Positions 42,736 to 50,493 of a stretch of DNA of 64,000 nucleotides are shown piece after piece. Each line of letters opens with the position of its first letter. Within the stretch, counting starts at the first letter, position 1. Under the pieces are notes generated by a model. The model was not told the DNA's origin. It did no database searches and worked only from the letters and a program-made list of their open reading frames with translations. The DNA comes from Virgibacillus_F necropolis_A (lineage in GTDB: Bacteria; Bacillota; Bacilli; Bacillales; Amphibacillaceae), in the NCBI RefSeq assembly GCF_044793635.1, contig NZ_CP084992.1, positions 1,426,001 through 1,490,000 on the forward strand. The letters run 5' to 3'. A program made the position numbers and the translations under genes.

Positions 42736-43386
42736 TTACCTAGTTGCCCAATTCATACCCTTACGCATAAGGGCGATAACTTCCGGCATGCGAACAATTT
42801 CTGCTACATGCCCTAAAGAATTATAATACACTTTACCCTGCCCCCATCGTTTCGTCCAAACAACCGGCATATCGACTTCACCGTTTGTCTGATAAGGACC
42901 ATCAGCGACAGGAAACCGAGTAGTAGCATGGACCTTTACCGCTGGATCTATATGCATATAATATTGTTCAGACACTACAGTAAAATCTTCCATTCCTTCT
43001 GTGAGTGGATGGTCAGCGTCCAGAATATTGACAGTATAGGAAATACCATCATTACCTGGGTGCGCTACCCATTGTCCACCGATCATAAATTGATAGTCCG
43101 TTTCCATCCGGAAGGAATCTCCCATCCCTCCATGTAATCCAGCTAAACCTGTCCCGGCTTCGACTGCTTCCATTAAAGGAGTCAACTGTTCTTTGGTGAT
43201 CTTATCCTGTGTCCAATTTGGAATAATTAGATCATAAGTTGTAAGATCATCTTCCTCCAAAGTACTTAGGCTGTCACTAATCTTTACATTGAAGCCCTCT
43301 TCTATTAATATACCGGCTAAAATATCTGCCACTTCCGCTGGTTCGTGCCCTTCCCAGCCACCTTGAAAAATTAAAGCTTTTTTCAT
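42736..43386 (-). CDS. ThuA-like protein (class I glutamine amidotransferase-like fold)
   Basis: A 216-residue protein with the ThuA domain of trehalose/sugar utilisation clusters. GGWEGHEPAEVADILAGIL, LAGLHGGMGDSFR and EQYYMHIDPAVKVHATTRF are visible family segments, and the C-terminus VYYNSLGHVAEIVRMPEV matches others. The start is ATG at 43386, 5-6 nt after AAGGTGAG; the in-frame GTG at 43392 overlaps that site. ThuA has a glutamine amidotransferase-like fold without the full catalytic triad; its reaction is not settled, with links to 3-keto-sugar metabolism. It sits between GH43 and a Gfo oxidoreductase. Confidence 0.85.
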   Translation of the reverse strand: MKKALIFQGGWEGHEPAEVADILAGILIEEGFNVKISDSLSTLEEDDLTTYDLIIPNWTQDKITKEQLTPLMEAVEAGTGLAGLHGGMGDSFRMETDYQFMIGGQWVAHPGNDGISYTVNILDADHPLTEGMEDFTVVSEQYYMHIDPAVKVHATTRFPVADGPYQTNGEVDMPVVWTKRWGQGKVYYNSLGHVAEIVRMPEVIALMRKGMNWATR

Positions 43387-43454
43387 AAACACTCACCTTA
43401 TCTACAAGTTTCATTTCACTATCCAAACCATGATTATTAATGTTTAACAAAAAA

Positions 43455-45029
43455 TCACTCTATTTCTTGATAATTGAAATACTCAAAGTCTGAATTCAAC
43501 CGTTGTCCGCTTAAATCCTGTACACATATACCAACGAAGGTTCCAGTGAAGCGAATATAATCTGCATCGTCGTCAGAAAGATTGCTTATATCTATTTTGC
43601 CACCGATTTCCCGCCATTTGTTTCCATCAACTGAAAAGAAAAATTGGAGCCATTCATTATCAATTTTGGCTTTCAATTTAGTCGATGAATGACCCTCTAT
43701 AGTAATATCTTCAGATAACAATTCATCGTATTTACCGTGCTTGGATTCAATAATCCCCAAACACTTACCGAGCTCTTCATGATGCGTGACTCTTAGATAT
43801 ACATAATCATCCGTATCATAGTAGACAATCAGACCTGCCATTTGTTGAAAATTCGTTGGTTCAAATTCTACAGCCGTTTCCACCTCCGCATGAAAACTCT
43901 CTAACCTTCTAGCTAAAAGACTTTGCCGATGATAAGAGTTCATCGATTCTCCACCCTTTAGCCTTAAGTATCCTTTACGTTCAGACAATGAAACCCAATC
44001 TTCAGTAAACGGTCGGCGTAATGAATTCCAGTACTTGTTTAGTTCTTCGCTTGTAAAATCATCGTAATTACTTTCCTTTTCAAAAGGATGTGGTTCGAGA
44101 TCAGGAGCGGGGACGATTAGTTGTGGATGATTCCCACCTTCCACTCTTATCCAATCATCATCTGTCCAATAACACTTTTGGATAGCAGTTTCACGACCTA
44201 AAATACACTTCTTGTCCACCACTGGACGTCCACATAAGTGGGCTAAGTACCATTCACCATTTTGCGTTTCTACTAAACTACCATGACCCGCCTTTTGTAA
44301 TTGGATAAAATCACTTTGATCCGAAGTTAAGATCGGATTAGTAGGATCCAATTCATACGGACCATCAAGTGACTTTGAACGCGCTACTGTTACAGCATGG
44401 GTGTACCATGTACCGCCCTCCGCTGTCACTAAATAATAGTAACCATTCCTTTTGTAAATATGTGGTGCCTCTGTTAAAGCTATTTCTGAACCTTTAAATA
44501 TATTCTTTACTGGTCCGACCAGTTTTTTCTGTTCCACTGAATACTCCTGAAGTGCTATTCCAGCAAAGGAATTGGTCCCTTTTCGGTGATCCCAGATCAT
44601 ATTCAATAGCCATTTCGAACCATCATCTTCATGATAGAAGGAAGGATCAAAACCACTACTGTTTAAGTAGATAGGTTCTGACCAAGGACCATTAATATCC
44701 TCAGCGGTTATTAAATGATTATGGGTATCTTTAAATGCGCCTTGTCTACTTTTTACATCCGTGTAAATCAAATAAAATAACCCATCTGAATAAGTTAAGC
44801 ATGGCGCCCATACACCACCTGAATTAATATTCCCAATCATATTCAACTGGGATAATTGTGTTAATGGATAGTTTAGTAGTCTCCAGTTAACTAAATCTTT
44901 TGAGTGATGAATCTGTACACCTGGAAACCATTCAAATGTCGAGGTAGCAATATAATAATCATCACCGACCCTTAAGAATGATGGATCGGGATGATATCCA
45001 GGTAATACAGGGTTTGTTATCTGCTTCAT
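43455..45029 (-). CDS. xynB: GH43 beta-xylosidase
   Basis: A 524-residue family 43 inverting beta-xylosidase with the five-bladed propeller and a C-terminal beta-sandwich (GH43_C2, from about residue 320). The catalytic base aspartate is in LPGYHPDPSF, the pKa-modulating aspartate in SSGFDPSFY, and the general acid glutamate in LTEAPHIYK. It is cytoplasmic and close in length to Bacillus XynB (about 533). A 3'-end scrap of another copy is at 37295. A terminator-like hairpin lies upstream, so it may have its own promoter. Confidence 0.93.
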   Translation of the reverse strand: MKQITNPVLPGYHPDPSFLRVGDDYYIATSTFEWFPGVQIHHSKDLVNWRLLNYPLTQLSQLNMIGNINSGGVWAPCLTYSDGLFYLIYTDVKSRQGAFKDTHNHLITAEDINGPWSEPIYLNSSGFDPSFYHEDDGSKWLLNMIWDHRKGTNSFAGIALQEYSVEQKKLVGPVKNIFKGSEIALTEAPHIYKRNGYYYLVTAEGGTWYTHAVTVARSKSLDGPYELDPTNPILTSDQSDFIQLQKAGHGSLVETQNGEWYLAHLCGRPVVDKKCILGRETAIQKCYWTDDDWIRVEGGNHPQLIVPAPDLEPHPFEKESNYDDFTSEELNKYWNSLRRPFTEDWVSLSERKGYLRLKGGESMNSYHRQSLLARRLESFHAEVETAVEFEPTNFQQMAGLIVYYDTDDYVYLRVTHHEELGKCLGIIESKHGKYDELLSEDITIEGHSSTKLKAKIDNEWLQFFFSVDGNKWREIGGKIDISNLSDDDADYIRFTGTFVGICVQDLSGQRLNSDFEYFNYQEIE

Positions 45030-45047
45030 TCAAAATCCCACCTTAGT

Positions 45048-45096
45048 AAAAAAATGAGAGACTGCCTCAGTCGTATTAAAACATGAGACAGCCCCA
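45048..45096 (-). terminator. Terminator between the semialdehyde dehydrogenase and GH43 genes
   Basis: On the minus strand GGCTGTCTC pairs with GAGGCAGTC (two G-U pairs) and is followed by TCTCATTTTTTT. It is 12 nt after the dehydrogenase stop. Confidence 0.65.
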
Positions 45097-45107
45097 AAAA
45101 TACCTTC

Positions 45108-46574
45108 TTAACCCTTAATGAAAACCGTCTTCGTAGTAGTAAAAAACTCTTTTGCAGCTTGCCCTTGTTCTCTAGATTGTGAGCTGGAAGCTTTCATTCC
45201 TCCAAAAGGTGCCTGAAGCTCAACACCTGCTGTTTCAGAATTAATTCGAACAAGCCCTGCTTCAATATCATCAATAAACGTTAATATATAATCAATATTC
45301 TTTGTAAAAATGGATGCACTTAAGCCAAATTCAACATCATTAGCTAATTCAATTGCTTCCTTTACAGTTTCCACTTTCATCAATGCTAACACTGGTCCAA
45401 AAATTTCTTCTTGGGCAATTGTCATAGAAGAGCTAACTCCATCAAAAATGGTTGGATTAACGTAAAATCCATCTTTTAAATCAGTAGATTCTGGTGTATC
45501 ACCACCAAGAATTAGTTCGGCACCTTCTTCGATACCTTTGGTAATGTAGCCACGTACAGTTTTATACTGACTTTCACTTGAACACGGGCCCATCCATGTA
45601 GTGCCGTCCAGCCCATTGCCTACTTTTATATCTTTCACTTTTTCTAAAAGCTTTTCTTTGAATTCCGCATAGATACTACTTTGAACGATTACTCGGCTAC
45701 TGCATGTACATTTTTGTCCAGTAGATTTAAGTCCACCACTAATAGCTGCATCTACAGCAAGGTCGATGTCACAATCATCAGCAACAATGATTGGATTCTT
45801 CCCTCCCATTTCTAACTGGTATTTACCTCCGCGACCCGCAACAGTTTGTCCAATGTTGTTACCAACGTTGTTTGAACCCGTAAACGTTACTGCGTTTACA
45901 TCTTTATGTTCAGCAAGACCTTGACCAATTACGGATCCTTTACCAGTGATTAAATTGATAACACCGTCTGGCAGTCCAGCTTGATCAAAACATTCCATTA
46001 CTTTTGCCGCAGTAACTGCCGCCTCAGTAGCAGGTTTCAATATAACCGCATTTCCATAAATAAGGGCCGGTGCCATCTTCCAAATAGGAATCGCCACAGG
46101 AAAGTTCCAAGGCGTAATAACTCCAACAACTCCCAAAGGAACCCTTTTACTGTACATCAATGCCGAGCTATCAGAAGCAGGAATAACACCTCCTATTTCT
46201 CGCATTCCTTCACCTGCATAGTACCTTAGTATAGCGACACCACGACTTGTTTCCCCTTTAGCCTCTGCAAGTGTTTTACCCATTTCCCTCGTCAGTGTTT
46301 CTGCTATATCATTCAAGTTATCTTCTAAGATTTGAGCCATTTTAAATAAGTAGTTTCCGCGCTCAGTACCAGATAAGTTCTTCCACGTTTTTTGTCCTTT
46401 TTTCGCAACATCCACAACCTTGTCTAGATCCGCCTTGGTTGAGCTTTGCACACTACCAACCAGTTCATTTTTATTGGCCGGATTGTAACTTGGAACCACT
46501 TCACTTGACGATGACGCTTGCCAAACACCATTCACATAATTTAAATAAGTTTTTGTCTCTGCAATTGTAGACAT
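45108..46574 (-). CDS. 2-oxoglutarate semialdehyde dehydrogenase-like aldehyde dehydrogenase
   Basis: An aldehyde dehydrogenase of 488 residues. The NAD fold has VGVITPWNFPVAIPIWK, FTGSNNVGN and the general-base glutamate in LEMGGKNPIIV; the nucleophile is the first cysteine of GQKCTCSSRV; the C-terminal EIFGPVLALMKV and NSETAGVELQAPFGG close the active site. The overall style is that of YcbD/alpha-ketoglutaric semialdehyde dehydrogenases, which finish uronate, arabinonate or xylonate oxidation by making 2-oxoglutarate. I start at the ATG at 46574, 6 nt after AGGAGG. Lying downstream of an FAH-family dehydratase candidate supports this role. Confidence 0.88.
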   Translation of the reverse strand: MSTIAETKTYLNYVNGVWQASSSSEVVPSYNPANKNELVGSVQSSTKADLDKVVDVAKKGQKTWKNLSGTERGNYLFKMAQILEDNLNDIAETLTREMGKTLAEAKGETSRGVAILRYYAGEGMREIGGVIPASDSSALMYSKRVPLGVVGVITPWNFPVAIPIWKMAPALIYGNAVILKPATEAAVTAAKVMECFDQAGLPDGVINLITGKGSVIGQGLAEHKDVNAVTFTGSNNVGNNIGQTVAGRGGKYQLEMGGKNPIIVADDCDIDLAVDAAISGGLKSTGQKCTCSSRVIVQSSIYAEFKEKLLEKVKDIKVGNGLDGTTWMGPCSSESQYKTVRGYITKGIEEGAELILGGDTPESTDLKDGFYVNPTIFDGVSSSMTIAQEEIFGPVLALMKVETVKEAIELANDVEFGLSASIFTKNIDYILTFIDDIEAGLVRINSETAGVELQAPFGGMKASSSQSREQGQAAKEFFTTTKTVFIKG

Positions 46575-46612
46575 ATACATCCTCCTATAATTTTAAATTT
46601 GATAACGTAATA

Positions 46613-46626
46613 TGAACACGTTTTCA
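46613..46626. promoter_or_regulatory. Weak cre-like site upstream of the semialdehyde dehydrogenase gene
   Basis: TGAACACGTTTTCA differs from the cre consensus at one fixed position on either strand. It abuts the stop codon of the preceding gene. Confidence 0.35.
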
Positions 46627-47508
46627 TTAAACCTTTACATTAACCTGAGATTTAACAGGATTAGTTAATACACCTATTCCTGGAATCTCAATTTCTATTA
46701 AATCATCTTCCTGTAAGGTAAAATCATCTCCTGGTACAATACACGTTCCTGTTAATAAAATCGTACCATCAAATAATTGGTTATCCCGAATCAAATAAGA
46801 AACAAGTTCATCATATTTTCTCTTCAGCAAGGAAGTATTAGCACTATCCTCAAATACTTTAACGCCTTCTCTGAAAATACGACAGGTAATTAATAGATTA
46901 TAAGGATCAGTGACTGTTTCCGCCAAACGGATTGTAGGCCCTATTGCACAAGAGTGCCTCCAAATTTTGGCCTGTGGTAGATATAAAGGATTTTCTCCTT
47001 CAATATCACGGCTACTCATGTCATTTCCAATTGTGTATCCGACAATTTTACCATCCCGATTTAGTACTAAACCCAATTCGGGTTCGGGAATTTGCCAATT
47101 AGAATCGCTGCGAATGTAAACTGGAGTGTTGGGTCCTATTGTTCTTCGTTCCGTAGATTTCAAGAATAGTTCTGGCCTTTCTGCCTCATAAACCTTGTCG
47201 TAGTAAGAGTCTACTATTGCTTTAGCCTCATGATTTCTGGCATCCCTACTTTTAGAATAAGTGACGCCCGCAGCCCAAACCTCATAAGCATTAATTGGAA
47301 GTTGTAAAGATAAATCTTCTAATTTCTCATCCAATGGTAAGGAATCCTGAATGATTTCGTTAACGATCGTTAAACATGTTTCACCTTTATCATCTGCCCT
47401 CGCCATTAATTCAATAAAGTCGGCATATGGCAAAGCGTAAACCTTCGAATCATCCGTTACGGCCGCAAGCAAAACAGCACCCTTTTCCTTATATTTTATA
47501 ATTCTCAT
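46627..47508 (-). CDS. FAH-family protein, candidate 2-keto-3-deoxy-D-xylonate dehydratase
   Basis: A 293-residue fumarylacetoacetate hydrolase-fold protein. The metal site is built from PEPELGLVLNRDGKIVGYTIGNDMSSRDIEGENPLYLPQAK, quoted here by its key parts: Glu in PEPELG and Asp in IGNDMSSRD. The FAH family includes Caulobacter XylX and archaeal KdaD, which remove water from 2-keto-3-deoxy-pentonates to give 2-oxoglutarate semialdehyde. Placement directly upstream of the semialdehyde dehydrogenase and downstream of an IclR regulator supports that function. It lacks the N-terminal truncation seen in hydratase relatives such as the gene at 63222. It was not possible to confirm by alignment. 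Confidence 0.8.
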   Translation of the reverse strand: MRIIKYKEKGAVLLAAVTDDSKVYALPYADFIELMARADDKGETCLTIVNEIIQDSLPLDEKLEDLSLQLPINAYEVWAAGVTYSKSRDARNHEAKAIVDSYYDKVYEAERPELFLKSTERRTIGPNTPVYIRSDSNWQIPEPELGLVLNRDGKIVGYTIGNDMSSRDIEGENPLYLPQAKIWRHSCAIGPTIRLAETVTDPYNLLITCRIFREGVKVFEDSANTSLLKRKYDELVSYLIRDNQLFDGTILLTGTCIVPGDDFTLQEDDLIEIEIPGIGVLTNPVKSQVNVKV

Positions 47509-47615
47509 TTAACCCCTCCGTTTTATATTATAAAACCACGTTCTGTAATATACATATTAGAAAACTTGTCATTCGCAAGCCTTTGTGGCGAATGTCATAG
47601 TTGCACTTATGCAGT

Positions 47616-47637
47616 TAGGAAAGTTTATACTTTCCTA
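47616..47637. promoter_or_regulatory. Palindrome, candidate operator for the IclR regulator
   Basis: TAGGAAAGTTTATACTTTCC with a final TA has 9-bp arms (TAGGAAAGT/ACTTTCCTA) around TTAT. It lies about 110 nt upstream of the FAH-family gene and 21 nt after the regulator stop. Size and symmetry suit an IclR-type site. Confidence 0.45.
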
Positions 47638-47657
47638 TCTGTTAAAAATTTAATCAG

Positions 47658-48428
47658 CTAGATGGAATGAATGGATGATTTATACCCTAATTGATGCGAA
47701 ACAGTTAATGCTGATTCCTTTAATAAATCAATTGTGGTCTTTTTATATTCTTTTGTAACATTGGATATTGTAGTTGATATACTAATTGCCGCTACTGCCG
47801 AGCCCCGATAATCAAAGATTGGAACAGCAATACAGTACACACCAGGCTCATTTTCCTCGTTGTCCATAGCATAACCAGCTTCATTTGCTACTTGTAATTC
47901 TTTTATGTACATCTCTTTTGAAGTAATTGTGTGTTTGGTTTGTTTATAAAACTCATAATCAGTTAAAATATCATCTATTTCCACTTCACTTTTGAAAGCG
48001 GTTAATATTTTTCCAACAGCACTTGAATGGATAGGGACCCTTCTACCAATACGTGAAAAAACAATGGAGGTAGCACCTTCTACCTTATCAATATATACAC
48101 CTGATTGACCATCCAGGATAACTAGATGCACCGTCTGACCGGTAACGTCTGATAATTCCGTTAAGGCATGTTTAGCAATTTTGCGAATATCAAGGCTGCT
48201 AAGCACATAATTACCTCGTTCAATTAGTTTTAACCCGAGGCTATACTTACCCGTTTCCATGTCTTGCTTTATATAATCGTGCATTTTCAGGGTTTTTAGA
48301 AGTGTGTGTGTTGTACTCTTATTCAACCCCATTTTAGTACTTATTTCTGATATTTTAAGCTCCGTTTGTCTTTCATCAAATAAATCTAACATACGCAGTG
48401 CTCTATCTAAAGATTGGATAATTGGCAT
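47658..48428 (-). CDS. IclR-family transcription regulator
   Basis: A 256-residue regulator with an N-terminal winged helix (SLDRALRMLDLFDE, ISEISTKMGLNKSTTHTLLKTL, residues 1-65) and a C-terminal effector domain (GQTVHLVILDGQSGVYIDKVEG, RVPIHSSAVGKILTAF, AGYAMDNEENEPGVYCIAVP). IclR proteins often control aromatic, uronate or keto-deoxy-sugar genes (KdgR type). It heads a minus-strand group with the FAH-family and aldehyde dehydrogenase genes, so it probably responds to a 2-keto-3-deoxy acid. Shine-Dalgarno GAGGGAG is 7 nt from the ATG. Confidence 0.88.
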   Translation of the reverse strand: MPIIQSLDRALRMLDLFDERQTELKISEISTKMGLNKSTTHTLLKTLKMHDYIKQDMETGKYSLGLKLIERGNYVLSSLDIRKIAKHALTELSDVTGQTVHLVILDGQSGVYIDKVEGATSIVFSRIGRRVPIHSSAVGKILTAFKSEVEIDDILTDYEFYKQTKHTITSKEMYIKELQVANEAGYAMDNEENEPGVYCIAVPIFDYRGSAVAAISISTTISNVTKEYKKTTIDLLKESALTVSHQLGYKSSIHSI

Positions 48429-48577
48429 AATAAATCTCCCTCTGATGTTGTAAAAATATAAGCCTGTTCACTTATTATATCAAATCCCCTTTCCCGTTAT
48501 TTGGTTTTTTAAAATATTCATATAATTATATATAGTATAATACACTACCTTTAATTTGTCTTCAAGAAATATTATAT

Positions 48578-48711
48578 GAAGTGACAGGCACCCTAAACAA
48601 AACAAGGAATTGACGGTCACTCCGCCAATTCCTTGTTCGCTTTTTATATTTCTTATCACAAGACCTATTATTCGACAACATTCACCAAATAACAGGAAGT
48701 GACAGGCACTT
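48578..48711. repeat. Hairpin repeat with GAAGTGACAGGCAC at both ends (family B)
   Basis: The element is bounded by direct copies of GAAGTGACAGGCACC (48578) and GAAGTGACAGGCACT (48696). Inside, AACAAGGAATTG...CAATTCCTTGTT forms a hairpin with G/C-rich loop; ATTCGACAACATTCACCAAA lies near the right end. It directly abuts the stop codon of the MFS gene. The hairpin plus TTTTTAT could terminate the MFS transcript. Confidence 0.75.
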
Positions 48712-50129
48712 CAATTAACATTATATTTTTTCTCATTTGATTTTGAATTAGATTGTGTCAATAGGGTTTCTAATTCCTCTAGTGATCTTCCCTTTGTCTC
48801 AGGTACGAATTTCCATACAAATATAGCTGAAAGAAGACTCATAACGCCATAGAAGGAATAAGTTAAGCCACCACTAAATTCCATCATAGCTGGATATGTT
48901 GAGGATACAAAATAGTTAGCTCCCCATTGTGCAGCTACAGCAATCGCCACAGCCTGCCCTCTGATTTTATTTGGGAAGATCTCTGATATAAGTACCCATA
49001 CCACTGGACCCCAAGACATCATAAAAGATGCTGTATAAATAATTATAAAAACTAATGTAGTAATTCCAATAATATCGAAAAAAGCGAGTCCCGCTACCCC
49101 GAACATACCCATCATCATACCGATGGAACCAATGATTAATAAAGGTTTTCGACCAAATTTATCTACAGTTAAAATGGCTATTATCGTGAAAACAACATTA
49201 ACTAACCCCATAATAATTGTTTGAAACATGGATGCATCTTTTGCAGCACCCATACTTTCAAATATACGTGGAGCATAATAAAGCGCAACATTAATTCCAA
49301 CAAATTGTTGGAATACAGATAATAGAACACCAATAACGATGATGGTCTTCCCATACGAGAACAGTTTTCCTTTACTTACATTAAAGGACTTCTTAATTTC
49401 AAACATTGTTGCTTTGGCCATCTTTTGATCATATATTTTAGAAAGTATAACCATTGCCTTCTCATTTTGATTTTTTGATACAAGATACCTAGGCGTTTCC
49501 GGAACAGCAAATAGAAAAACTAAAAACAGAACAGCTGGAATCGCCTCTGACAAGAACATATAACGCCAGCCCACATCATTAATCCATTCCACTGATTGAC
49601 CTTTCGAGATTCCCCAGTTAACAAAATAAACGACCAGCATTCCAAAAATAATCGCAAATTGATTTAATGAAACCAATCGACCTCTGAGATGCGAAGGTGC
49701 GATTTCACCGATATACATTGGCACTACAGCTGAGGCTAAACCTACTCCGATACCCCCGATTATACGGTAGATATTAAAGGTAATTAGTAGCGCTATTGTT
49801 GGATCTCCTTTAGTGAAAAATAAAAATTCAGGATACGCAGAACCAAGAGCCGATAACAAAAATAGAAATGCCGCTATTAATAGCGAATACTTCCGACCAA
49901 AGGTAGTTGAAAAATATCCAGACATAATACCGCCTATAATACAACCAATTAAAGCACTAGAAACCGTAATTCCATGCACGAGTGAACTAAGGCCTAAACT
50001 ATCTGTAAAGTAAACTTGCAAAGCGCCTTCCGCTCCAGATATGACAGCTGTATCATAGCCAAATAAAAGACCTCCTAAAGTTGCGACCAAAGTGATTAAC
50101 ACGATATAAAAGCTTTTATTTTTTTCCAT
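48711..50129 (-). CDS. MFS sugar:proton symporter, XylE-like
   Basis: A 472-residue, 12-helix sugar porter of the major facilitator superfamily. Signatures are GGLLFGYDTAVISGAEGAL in helix 1, DRXGRR-type FGRKYSL, PMYIGEIAPSHLRGRLVSLNQ after helix 4, PETPRYL, and QQFVGINVALYYAP in helix 7; PETKGRSLEELE ends helix 12. These agree with the D-xylose:proton symporter XylE and relatives. The ATG has only a weak ribosome site nearby (AGGAGGTG is about 40 nt upstream). It lies between a repeat and a cre-like box, next to pentose genes, so D-xylose is the favoured substrate. Confidence 0.9.
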   Translation of the reverse strand: MEKNKSFYIVLITLVATLGGLLFGYDTAVISGAEGALQVYFTDSLGLSSLVHGITVSSALIGCIIGGIMSGYFSTTFGRKYSLLIAAFLFLLSALGSAYPEFLFFTKGDPTIALLITFNIYRIIGGIGVGLASAVVPMYIGEIAPSHLRGRLVSLNQFAIIFGMLVVYFVNWGISKGQSVEWINDVGWRYMFLSEAIPAVLFLVFLFAVPETPRYLVSKNQNEKAMVILSKIYDQKMAKATMFEIKKSFNVSKGKLFSYGKTIIVIGVLLSVFQQFVGINVALYYAPRIFESMGAAKDASMFQTIIMGLVNVVFTIIAILTVDKFGRKPLLIIGSIGMMMGMFGVAGLAFFDIIGITTLVFIIIYTASFMMSWGPVVWVLISEIFPNKIRGQAVAIAVAAQWGANYFVSSTYPAMMEFSGGLTYSFYGVMSLLSAIFVWKFVPETKGRSLEELETLLTQSNSKSNEKKYNVN

Positions 50130-50176
50130 CTCTATCAGAGAGAGAAAATAATCCCTCTCCTTTTCACCTCCTATAA

Positions 50177-50190
50177 TGAAACCGCTTTCT
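50177..50190 (+). promoter_or_regulatory. cre-like site upstream of the MFS transporter gene
   Basis: TGAAACCGCTTTCT matches the cre consensus at all but the last base and lies 48 nt before the start codon. The rest of the 50130-50493 gap, apart from the terminator at 50442, shows no recognisable element. Confidence 0.55.
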
Positions 50191-50441
50191 GCTATTTTCT
50201 ATAAATTATTGTAACAGCCTAAACTTAGTTTGTACAGTGGATGAACTAAGATAATTGATATAGTAATTGAATATCTTAGATTCAATAACCCTTCCTTCAA
50301 CCTCTCGATTCTTAACCTCATCAATTTAGAAAAGCGCCTTTCTCCCTACAAAAGACGTTCACAAGATTATATAGATGGAACAAGGGCAACAAAAAATACT
50401 AATGATAAATCCATTCAAAACAAGCGACCGACACTCCAAAA

Positions 50442-50486
50442 CAAAAAAGACCCACACATCACCAAATTGGTCTGCATAGGCCTCTT
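50442..50486 (-). terminator. Terminator after the LacI-family gene
   Basis: On the minus strand GAGGCCTATGC pairs with GTGTGGGTCTT using several G-U pairs and is followed by TTTTTTG. It is just downstream of the regulator stop. Confidence 0.55.
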
Positions 50487-50493
50487 ATATTCG

